Shown here: positions 1 to 5,024 of the stretch, one piece after another
Layout: each line of letters starts with the position of its first letter
How positions within the stretch are numbered: the first letter of the stretch is position 1
Assembly: GCA_043806415.1 (NCBI GenBank)
Contig: JAZDHB010000115.1
Location: 1 to 6,865 of the forward strand
DNA from: CAIXYX01 sp043806415
GTDB lineage: Archaea > Micrarchaeota > Micrarchaeia > Anstonellales > Anstonellaceae
Length of the DNA: 6,865 nt
Direction: 5' to 3'
Program-made: the position numbers and the translations under genes
The notes under the pieces: generated by a model
Seen by the model: only the letters and a program-made list of their open reading frames with translations
What the model was told of the DNA's origin: nothing
Databases searched by the model: none

Positions 1-1196
1 GTGATCTGGGGGATCTTCACGACCGCCTGCGCCAGCGCCCGCCCGAACTGGTCCGTGATCTCGAGCCGCGTCATTCCCGGGCCAGGCCATTCCGACACGA
101 GGAAGGATCCGACCCACGCGCCTTCGCCGGCCGCCGCCAGCCCCACCGCGCCCCGGCCGATCCGCTCCTCCGTCCACGCCTTCCCGTCGATCGAGTAAAT
201 GTGGAGGTCGTATTCCAGATCCTCCTTCTGGGGGTAATCCGGCCGCAGCCTCACCTGGAACGCGGCGGTCTGCGCGCGCACGATCCGGTCCGGCCCGTCG
301 ATCTCGCCGGGCAGGCGGGAGAGGTCCCGGTCCCAGAGCTTGAACGGCTGGCCGTCGGGTCCGATCAGGCGCACGCGCAGGGCCCCGCGCGAGACGTCCC
401 GGCTCAGGTTGGCGGTCAAATCGTTCGCCCCGTCGCCCCATTCCTGCTCGACGCTCGCGATGGTCCGGTTCTCCGGAGCCTCCCACGCGTAGCGCGCGAC
501 CGCGCGCGCCAGCTCGTCCATGTCCATGAATTCATCCAGCGTGTGGGGGATCCTCGCCACGCGGGGGCCCTCGTATTCCCCGAGGATGTCGAGCGGCGCG
601 CCATACCCTTGCGCCGGCTTGCCGTCCGCGGCCAGCGCGTCCGGGACTCCGCCCACCTGGCTCGTGCCGTCGCTGCCGATGCTGATGTTCTGGCGGATCC
701 CCATATAGATGATCAGGTCGTCGGGCGTGAATTTTCCGGTCCAGTTGTCGAGCGCTTCGGACGGCCAGGCGCCGGACGGCAGGACGATCACCCGCCCCGG
801 CTCTTGCGCGCGCAAGGAAGAGAGATTCTCCTTGTCCAGCTTCCATCCGGCCGGCCGGAGCGCGCCCTTGAGCGCATCTTCGAGCGCTCCAAAATGGCTC
901 CCGCCCGCCCGCGCGCTGTCCACCAGCACCATCCGGCGGGGCAGGGCGCCCTCCGTCAGGTCGGCGCGCACCGTCACGTTGGCCGTTTTCTCGTCGCTGA
1001 GGTTGCCCTCCACGTGCACCCAGAGCGTGTTGCGCCCGCCCATGTCCAGGATCCGGGTCTGGCTCAGGTCCACCCACTTGGTTTTCTGGACTGCGGCCGG
1101 CTCGGGTCCGCCCAAAGAGAGGAACAGGGCCGCGACGATAAGAAGAATGGCGAGGGTGATCGCAGCCCGCCGGGTCGTGATTCGGATGGGTTCCAT
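1..1196 (-). CDS. Membrane-anchored exoprotein, 3' end outside window
   Basis: I read this minus-strand frame directly: it is open from an ATG at 1196 to the window edge, 398 codons without a stop, and uses G/C at most third positions. Residues 1-10 carry four positive charges (three Arg, one at R5 and two at R9-R10, plus the amino terminus) and residues 11-28 are a hydrophobic segment with no lipobox or evident cleavage site, so it is probably a signal anchor with the rest outside the cell. Residues 40-85 look like a beta-sandwich; 88-175 alternate hydrophobic strands and helices (RRMVLVDS, GRVIVLPSG, DDLIIYMG) and could be a Rossmann/flavodoxin-like or amidotransferase-like fold; from about 265 onward the sequence again looks like Ig-like beta domains. 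Seven N-X-S/T sequons lie outside the anchor (N65, N73, N124, N151, N170, N243, N263), as in archaeal S-layer-type glycoproteins. The start is favoured by a TATA-like box 28 bases upstream. I do not recognise the family, and no catalytic motif is evident. Confidence 0.85.
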   Translation of the reverse strand, partial: MEPIRITTRRAAITLAILLIVAALFLSLGGPEPAAVQKTKWVDLSQTRILDMGGRNTLWVHVEGNLSDEKTANVTVRADLTEGALPRRMVLVDSARAGGSHFGALEDALKGALRPAGWKLDKENLSSLRAQEPGRVIVLPSGAWPSEALDNWTGKFTPDDLIIYMGIRQNISIGSDGTSQVGGVPDALAADGKPAQGYGAPLDILGEYEGPRVARIPHTLDEFMDMDELARAVARYAWEAPENRTIASVEQEWGDGANDLTANLSRDVSRGALRVRLIGPDGQPFKLWDRDLSRLPGEIDGPDRIVRAQTAAFQVRLRPDYPQKEDLEYDLHIYSIDGKAWTEERIGRGAVGLAAAGEGAWVGSFLVSEWPGPGMTRLEITDQFGRALAQAVVKIPQI

Positions 1197-1220
1197 CCGA
1201 ATTCTAAGGGGCGGGCGCTC

Positions 1221-1232
1221 TAAAATACTTTC
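1221..1232 (-). promoter_or_regulatory. TATA box of the anchored exoprotein gene
   Basis: On the minus strand the sequence reads CGAAAGTATTTTA: an A-rich BRE-like stretch followed by TATTTTA (1221-1227). Its centre is about 28 bases before the ATG at 1196, so transcription would begin at or next to the start codon and the mRNA would be leaderless. Confidence 0.5.
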
Positions 1233-1260
1233 GGCCCGCCCGCGCGACGCGCCCGCCGGG

Positions 1261-1325
1261 AAAAAAGAAGGCGCCCGAGCGCCCGTTGCCTTTGCCGAGG
1301 CGCCCGAGCGCCCGCTGTTTTTTCT
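1261..1325. repeat. Twin GC hairpin repeat flanked by T tracts
   Basis: A 17-base unit, AGGCGCCCGAGCGCCCG, occurs twice in the same orientation (1269-1285 and 1298-1314). Each copy can fold as GGCGC-CCGA-GCGCC. On the plus strand the second copy is followed by a T6 run (1318-1323). On the minus strand the first copy is followed by a T-rich stretch opposite 1261-1269. It therefore resembles a two-way terminator or insulator between the divergent exoprotein and polyprenyl synthase genes. No gene reads into it from either side in this window, so its role is unclear. Confidence 0.55.
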
Positions 1326-1389
1326 TTATCTCTCCATCATCCCATGCGTCTGGGGCATCTCCGATATCCCCGCGCTTCCCGCACGATGT

Positions 1390-1398
1390 TTTATATTT
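1390..1398 (+). promoter_or_regulatory. TATA box of the polyprenyl synthase gene
   Basis: TTTATATTT lies in otherwise GC-rich sequence, with its centre 27 bases before the ATG at 1421. No Shine-Dalgarno-like sequence precedes that ATG. Together these point to a leaderless transcript starting at or very near 1421, and they decide the start codon against the upstream in-frame GTG/ATG options near 1286. Confidence 0.65.
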
Positions 1399-1420
1399 CC
1401 GCCCGGCCCAGTCTATCCCC

Positions 1421-2410
1421 ATGCCTGATTCGCTGCAGAATTTCTATTCTCGTCTTCCCATCGTCGAGCGGGAGATGGTCCGGCTGGTCCCGCGGGACGC
1501 CGAACCTGCGGAAGTGTATTCCCTCCTCTGGGAGCTTCTGGACCGGGGCGGCAAGCGCTTCCGCCCGCTTCTGTGCCTTGCCAGCGCCCGCGCGGTCGGC
1601 GGCTCGCCCAAGCACGCACTCGCCGCGGCGACCGCCATCGAGCTGTTCCACAACTTCACCCTGATCCACGACGACATCGAGGACAACTCGACCCTGCGCC
1701 GGGGCAAGCCCTGCCTGCACGTCGCCTATGGCCTGCCCCTGGCCATCAACGCGGGCGACGGGCTTTTCATGATCGTGTGGAAAGCCGCCCTGCGCATCCG
1801 CTCGCGCCGTTCGATCCAGGCCCAGCACGCGCTCCTGAGCGCCTTCACCGCGGTGCTCGAGGGGCAGGCCACGGAACTGGGCTGGCACCATTACAAGCGT
1901 TGGGATATCTCCGAGGAGGACTACCTCTCCATGATCGGGGGCAAGACGGCGGCCCTCATCGCGGTTTCCTGCGACGTGGGCGCCCTGCTGGGCGGCGGGG
2001 ATGCCAAGCAGTGCAAGGCCCTCCACGAGTTCGGGCGCAAGATCGGCCTGGCCTTCCAGATCCAGGACGACGTGCTCAACCTCGTCGGCACCGAGGAGAA
2101 GTACCGCAAGGAGATCGGCGGCGACATCAAGGAGGGCAAGCGCACCGTCATGGTGATCCACGCCTTCCCCAAATTATCCGCCGCCGACGCCGCGCGCCTC
2201 AAATCCGTGCTGGGCAACGCGCAGGCAAGCGATTCCGACGTGGCCGCCTGCATCCAGATGCTCCGGCGCACCGGCTCGATCGAATATGCCCGCAAATACG
2301 CCGAACGCCTCACGGACGAGGCGCTCGCCGAGCTGGGCAAGCTCCCGAAGTCCTCCGCGCGCGACGAGATGGAAGCCGTCGTGCGGCAGATGATCGCGCG
2401 GGAGAGCTAA
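1421..2410 (+). CDS. Polyprenyl (geranylgeranyl) diphosphate synthase
   Basis: A 329-residue trans-isoprenyl diphosphate synthase, normal length for the family. It condenses isopentenyl diphosphate onto an allylic diphosphate in the cytoplasm; in archaea the C20 product feeds ether-lipid synthesis. Visible motifs in order: GGKRFRP (43-49, IPP binding), the first Asp-rich motif DDIED (84-88), RR (93-94), the GGKTAAL region (173-179), the second Asp-rich motif QIQDDVLN (213-220), and GGDIKEGKRT (233-242). F79 is the fifth residue before the first Asp-rich motif, the aromatic position typical of archaeal type geranylgeranyl diphosphate synthases and a limiter of chain length, so a C20 product is the best guess; C15 is also possible. 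The last Asp of the second motif is Asn (N220), a variant seen in archaeal members. It is a single gene with its own TATA box, followed by T tracts. Confidence 0.95.
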   Translation: MPDSLQNFYSRLPIVEREMVRLVPRDAEPAEVYSLLWELLDRGGKRFRPLLCLASARAVGGSPKHALAAATAIELFHNFTLIHDDIEDNSTLRRGKPCLHVAYGLPLAINAGDGLFMIVWKAALRIRSRRSIQAQHALLSAFTAVLEGQATELGWHHYKRWDISEEDYLSMIGGKTAALIAVSCDVGALLGGGDAKQCKALHEFGRKIGLAFQIQDDVLNLVGTEEKYRKEIGGDIKEGKRTVMVIHAFPKLSAADAARLKSVLGNAQASDSDVAACIQMLRRTGSIEYARKYAERLTDEALAELGKLPKSSARDEMEAVVRQMIARES

Positions 2411-2437
2411 AAACAGGGAAATATCCGCCGCCGCGAA

Positions 2438-2481
2438 TTTTTTGAAAACTATTTTTTTCGGAAAATCGTTTTTTGATTTTT
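2438..2481 (+). terminator. Oligo-T terminator array after the polyprenyl synthase
   Basis: Four T runs follow the stop codon within 72 bases: T6 at 2438-2443, T7 at 2452-2458, T6 at 2469-2474 and T5 at 2477-2481. Archaeal RNA polymerase terminates at such tracts without needing a hairpin. The repeated runs look like primary plus backup sites that prevent reading into the convergent membrane-protein gene. Confidence 0.65.
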
Positions 2482-2519
2482 CGAAGGGAAAAATCGAGGA
2501 GCCCCTCCCGAGGAGGGCT
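2475..2519 (-). terminator. Hairpin plus T tract after the membrane-protein gene
   Basis: Fifteen bases past the membrane-protein stop, 2500-2519 can form an eight-pair GC-rich stem with one bulged C (2505) and a three-base loop. Read on the minus strand it is followed by GATTTTTCCC. A second, A/T-rich hairpin with perfect eight-base arms (2475-2482 and 2488-2495) lies directly beyond. The combination looks like an intrinsic terminator for the minus-strand gene and overlaps the T array serving the plus strand. Confidence 0.55.
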
Positions 2520-2534
2520 TTGGCGCCCGCTCTT

Positions 2535-3299
2535 TCATTTCCCCAGCATTCCGCTTATCGCCTCGAAATAGACGAGCTTCATGGTCGTATACAGGGGCGC
2601 GAACACGAAGAAGAGGTAGAGTGGATAGAACACGTTGAGCACGAGCGGCACGAGCGCCAGCAGCGCGAGCGTCAGCAACATGACGAGGCTCGCCAGCGGG
2701 GAGGCGATGCTCGCCCGGATGGATGCCGCGACGCTGGCCACGGCCCCCCTGCGCTGCACCACCTGCGCCGGGAATGCGAGCCAGAAGGGCAGTTGCATGA
2801 GCAGCCACACGCCGCCCGCCAGCAGGGCCGCGACAGCCGCGACGGGCGCATAGACCGTCCCGATCGCCACTCCCACCACGAAGACGGGGAGCGCGACCGC
2901 CAGGCCTGCCGCCTGCTGGATCGAGCCGATGAGGAAATACGTCAGCGCCATCGCGGACATCTCCTCGAAGAAGCCCAGGAGGCTGATCTGCCGCCCGCCC
3001 GCGCCGATCCGGGCGCACAGGTGCGTGAATGCGCCCCAAGCCGAAAACGCGATGAATGCCCCGGCGGCCAGCTCGACCAGCGTGACGAGCGCGATGGTGA
3101 TGACGGCGGCCGGCACGGCGGTCCAGACCGCATGCCGCCCGAGCACGAGCGCAATGCCGCAGTCGATGAGGAATCCGGCGGAGACCAGGCCCGCGCTGAT
3201 CAGGGCCGTCGTGAAAAGCATGAGCCCGGCCAGGGCGTACCAGGCGGCATTGCGCCGGTAGATCCCCCAGCCCATGGCAATGATCTGTAGAATGTTCAT
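2535..3299 (-). CDS. Polytopic membrane protein, unknown function
   Basis: A 254-residue, very hydrophobic protein with about six membrane segments, roughly at residues 20-52 (probably two close helices), 58-95, 115-138, 140-178 and 200-238. A more polar stretch, PAQVVQRRGAVASVAASIRA (177-196), precedes the last hydrophobic block and is probably cytoplasmic. This layout, with a short amphipathic N-terminus (MNILQIIAMGWGIYRRN) and a Ser/Ala-rich loop before the final helices, is seen in several uncharacterised membrane families, but I cannot assign one. There is no transporter, protease or channel signature. It is transcribed divergently from the triple-HTH gene, with 200 bases between the start codons, which makes it a possible target of that regulator. 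The ATG at 3299 is chosen because the first membrane helix follows at a normal distance. A longer overlapping minus frame (2449-3387) reads as low-complexity Arg/Gly sequence and was rejected. Confidence 0.85.
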   Translation of the reverse strand: MNILQIIAMGWGIYRRNAAWYALAGLMLFTTALISAGLVSAGFLIDCGIALVLGRHAVWTAVPAAVITIALVTLVELAAGAFIAFSAWGAFTHLCARIGAGGRQISLLGFFEEMSAMALTYFLIGSIQQAAGLAVALPVFVVGVAIGTVYAPVAAVAALLAGGVWLLMQLPFWLAFPAQVVQRRGAVASVAASIRASIASPLASLVMLLTLALLALVPLVLNVFYPLYLFFVFAPLYTTMKLVYFEAISGMLGK

Positions 3300-3343
3300 C
3301 TTCGTCCCATCCGTCTCGTCCGTCGTAAGTGCAAAACGTGAGC

Positions 3344-3351
3344 TTTTTAAA
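3344..3351 (-). promoter_or_regulatory. Candidate TATA box of the membrane-protein gene
   Basis: The minus strand reads TTTAAAAA about 48 bases before the ATG at 3299, which would put the transcript start near 3321 and give a leader of about 22 bases. This is further from the start codon than the other boxes in the window, so the assignment is less certain. Confidence 0.35.
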
Positions 3352-3358
3352 TGTATTC

Positions 3359-3385
3359 GATTCTGTTAATGTGGTGCGCAGAATC
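3359..3385. promoter_or_regulatory. Candidate operator: 7-base inverted repeat
   Basis: GATTCTG (3359-3365) and CAGAATC (3379-3385) are perfect inverted arms separated by 13 bases, so the arm centres are 20 bases apart, about two helical turns. The repeat lies between the TATA boxes of the divergent membrane-protein and triple-HTH genes, where a bound dimer could control both. It is a plausible site for the adjacent regulator, by inference from position only. Confidence 0.35.
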
Positions 3386-3417
3386 ATCGCGCGTGGTTGG
3401 GGGTTGGGAAGAAAGCA

Positions 3418-3426
3418 TTATAAATA
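3418..3426 (+). promoter_or_regulatory. TATA box of the triple-HTH gene
   Basis: TTATAAATA follows an A-rich BRE-like GAAAGCA and is the best TATA match in the window. It predicts a start near 3449, giving a leader of about 50 bases to the ATG at 3500, or about 15 bases to the ATG at 3464. Confidence 0.65.
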
Positions 3427-3487
3427 GTCCCTCGCATATGTATATGGTAAATGATGGTCATTGATGATTAGGCGCCTGAATTCAATC

Positions 3488-3494
3488 GGCGGTG
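3488..3494 (+). promoter_or_regulatory. Shine-Dalgarno-like site of the triple-HTH gene
   Basis: GGCGGTG matches six of seven bases of GGAGGTG and ends five bases before the ATG at 3500. With the predicted leader of about 50 bases it supports 3500 as the start. Confidence 0.4.
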
Positions 3495-3499
3495 TTTGT

Positions 3500-4243
3500 A
3501 TGCCTCGTGGAAAACGCATTATAATCGAGAGGAATTCGAAGGACCCGGTCCTTCACAAGTTCAAATCGCTCAAGGTCGGCGAGCTCAAGTCCAGGCGCGC
3601 CGGCAAAGAAGGCGAACTGCGCGAGGGCATCCGACAGGTCGTGCGCAAAGCCGAGCAGCTCTATGACCAGGAGAAGCTGGACAAGGAGAACGTCCGCATG
3701 CTCGGCCTCCTGACCGTGGAAGAGGCCTACAACGAGGTGGCCAAGGCCGGCATCCCCATCTCCATGCGCGCGTTCGGCGGGCGCATCGAGCGCCGCTCGA
3801 TCCGCTCCGAGAAGATCGGCAAGAAGCGCCTGATCCCCCGGGCGGTCATCTCCGACTGGGTGTCGCTGCACCGCGATTTCTATTCCATCAAGGAGGCCTT
3901 TGAGCTTCTGCACGAGCACGAGCCGGACCTCAACCTGCGCGCCTTCATCGGCCGCGTGGAGAAGAACGCCATCCCGTCGCTGAAGATCGGCACGGCCCGC
4001 TGGGTCCCCAAGGACGCCGTGGAGTGCCTCACGCACATCTCGAAGAATTACCACGACGTGTCCAGCGCCATCTCGTTCCTGCAGGACAAGGGCATCAAGA
4101 TAAGGCGCAACGCGTTTGAGCGCCGCCTGGACCGCAACCGCATCCCGCACGAGAAGATCGGCGGGCGGCGCGTCATCGCCAAGGACGTCATCGACGAGCT
4201 GGCCAACAAGGAGATGGCGCTGGCGGCCAGCAAGAGATTGTAG
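3500..4243 (+). CDS. DNA-binding protein with three tandem excisionase/MerR-like HTH units
   Basis: A 247-residue basic protein. Residues 1-69 are highly charged, and 35-65 are probably helical or coiled. The rest is three copies of a unit that repeats at exactly 57 residues with no gaps: about 70-126, 127-183 and 184-240. Fixed positions include A76/A133/A190, AF at 91/148/205, R95/R152/R209, I101/I158/I215, KIG at 105/162/219 and R110/R167/R224. Each unit reads as EAaxxL...F..R...n.IP..KIG.rR.iPk..I, the pattern of HTH_17/excisionase or MerR N-terminal winged helices, where the KIG-x-x-R segment forms the wing. Three units in line suggest contact with an extended DNA site of about three half-sites. 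It is most likely a transcriptional or nucleoid regulator, perhaps of itself and the divergent membrane protein. The ATG at 3500 is preferred because of the SD-like site and because the upstream extension (from TTG 3461 or ATG 3464) uses codons rare in the gene (AGG, TCA, TGT). The domain call is by pattern only. Confidence 0.8.
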   Translation: MPRGKRIIIERNSKDPVLHKFKSLKVGELKSRRAGKEGELREGIRQVVRKAEQLYDQEKLDKENVRMLGLLTVEEAYNEVAKAGIPISMRAFGGRIERRSIRSEKIGKKRLIPRAVISDWVSLHRDFYSIKEAFELLHEHEPDLNLRAFIGRVEKNAIPSLKIGTARWVPKDAVECLTHISKNYHDVSSAISFLQDKGIKIRRNAFERRLDRNRIPHEKIGGRRVIAKDVIDELANKEMALAASKRL

Positions 4244-4268
4244 TTCTTTTTTCTTTAATCAATTTTTA
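4244..4268 (+). terminator. Oligo-T terminator after the triple-HTH gene
   Basis: The stop codon is followed at once by TTCTTTTTTCTTT (T6 at 4247-4252) and then T5 at 4263-4267. These are archaeal-style U-rich termination tracts without a required hairpin. Confidence 0.6.
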
Positions 4269-4490
4269 TCTGCTCAGCGTCCGCTAAAAGGATTTGTTTG
4301 CTCCGACCGGAACACAAGACTGAGTCTCCGTGCGACAAGGACGTGAAAATGCCAGAATTGACAGAATAGGACCGGTTATCTGACCATTCAAAATCACCGT
4401 ATTGTTAATTGTATGGTGATTCCAAATCAGCATATAATTTGGCGGGCGAGCTGGAACCGGGGATTCTGTGCCTTCTTTTTTCACCGAAAA
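4269..4490. other. Intergenic stretch between convergent genes
   Basis: About 220 bases separate the triple-HTH gene from the 3' end of the ASCH gene. I see no convincing gene. Base composition drops here relative to the left half. It holds TGCTCCGACCG (4299-4309, also found at 6717-6727), an 11-base dyad AGACTGAGTCT (4317-4327), two abutting inverted repeats (4392-4442) and a plus-strand T6 run (4476-4481). Confidence 0.6.
4392..4442. repeat. Two abutting inverted repeats
   Basis: AATCACC (4392-4398) pairs perfectly with GGTGATT (4415-4421), and the stem can be extended inward by a G-T and two A-T pairs, leaving a ten-base AT-rich loop. The next base begins a second repeat: CCAAAT (4422-4427) with ATTTGG (4437-4442) around CAGCATATA. 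They lie downstream of both convergent genes and could be an RNA 3' structure, a protein-binding site or a scar of an insertion. Confidence 0.5.
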
Positions 4491-4976
4491 TTATCGCGTT
4501 CTGCTGGCGGTTTGGATGATGCTGGCCAGGATTTCTTTGGAGGCATAACGGTAATCCTGGGGTGGCGTGAGGTCGTGGATGGCAAGTATTTCGCGAGGGA
4601 TGGCCTGCCTGAGCGGGATGATACGGTCAATCAGAATAGCTACGCTTTGTTTTGAGCCTTGATAATAGGATTCGAAAAATTCTTTTGAGACCGCGCATCG
4701 CGTCCGGTAACGCTCCCAGATGACAGGTGTGGGGGCCGATTCTATTTTTTTTATTTTAATCAGGAACGAGGCGCTCTTAGTCGGGAAGCTCTCGTACACG
4801 ATGGCGAATTTGCAAGCGTGCTTGGGCACGCGCTTGCGAAGCTCGACGGTTTTCTTCCCCTGCCGGATGAGCTCGCAAAACTGGGGCTGGATGGAAATCA
4901 GGAGCATCTCATCGCTTTTCTCGACGCGAAATGCGTCCTCGATACGGAAAGTCGCCCCAGTGTTTCGCCCCTCCAT
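4491..4976 (-). CDS. Stand-alone ASCH-domain protein
   Basis: A 161-residue protein. After an N-terminal extension of 23 residues, 24-155 read as an ASCH domain, a PUA-like beta-barrel fold thought to bind RNA or modified nucleotides. Landmarks are MLLISIQPQF (24-33), the signature GKKTVELRKR (40-49), KEFFESYYQGSK (98-109), and PPQDYRYASKEI (138-149). The order and the FF-x-x-Y and PPQ-x-YRY segments resemble the group of ASCH proteins annotated as predicted regulators with PUA-like domains. It follows the PIN-GNAT-ASCH gene by 48 bases on the same strand but has its own TATA box about 26 bases before the ATG at 4976, which supports that start over the internal Met24. Its domain looks distantly related to the C-terminus of the neighbour, so the two probably act on the same ligand or as partners. 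An antitoxin or immunity role, or ligand sensing, are inferences. Confidence 0.85.
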   Translation of the reverse strand: MEGRNTGATFRIEDAFRVEKSDEMLLISIQPQFCELIRQGKKTVELRKRVPKHACKFAIVYESFPTKSASFLIKIKKIESAPTPVIWERYRTRCAVSKEFFESYYQGSKQSVAILIDRIIPLRQAIPREILAIHDLTPPQDYRYASKEILASIIQTASRTR

Positions 4977-4997
4977 GTCATTCCAACCCCCGCACGC

Positions 4998-5006
4998 ATT
5001 ATAAAC
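4998..5006 (-). promoter_or_regulatory. TATA box of the ASCH gene, in the cassette spacer
   Basis: The minus strand reads GTTTATAAT within the 48-base gap between the two cassette genes, centred about 26 bases before the ATG at 4976. It predicts a separate leaderless transcript, so the small ASCH protein could be made independently of the larger gene upstream. Confidence 0.6.
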
Positions 5007-5024
5007 GATTCGGACTGCTGGAAC

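Noticed and set aside
201..1223. Plus-strand open frame of 340 codons
   Set aside because: It is antisense to the exoprotein gene. Its translation is Arg/Pro/Gly-rich without folds or motifs, as expected from a GC-rich shadow, whereas the opposite frame has a signal anchor and strand patterns.
1391..2161. Minus-strand open frame of 256 codons
   Set aside because: It is antisense to the polyprenyl synthase, whose catalytic motifs are unambiguous.
2442..3290. Plus-strand open frame of 282 codons
   Set aside because: Its His/Arg/Asp/Gln-rich composition is typical of an antisense shadow of a membrane protein in GC-rich DNA.
2449..3387. Minus-strand open frame of 312 codons
   Set aside because: It overlaps the membrane-protein gene in another frame and is low-complexity Arg/Gly/Ala sequence. 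The 254-residue frame has clear membrane helices.
3461..3499. Upstream start (TTG 3461 or ATG 3464) for the triple-HTH gene
   Set aside because: The codons in this stretch are unlike the rest of the gene and an SD-like site precedes 3500. The upstream ATG remains possible.
4284..4484. Minus-strand frame of 66 codons starting with GTG just after the ASCH gene
   Set aside because: It has no recognisable features and uses a weak GTG start. It runs through the inverted repeats at 4392-4442, which are better explained as non-coding.
4491..4976. ASCH protein as an N4-acetylcytidine amidohydrolase of the YqfB type
   Set aside because: From memory, YqfB has K-T-I-T in the signature with the second Thr catalytic. 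Here the segment is K-T-V-E, and the protein is much longer, so that activity should not be assumed.
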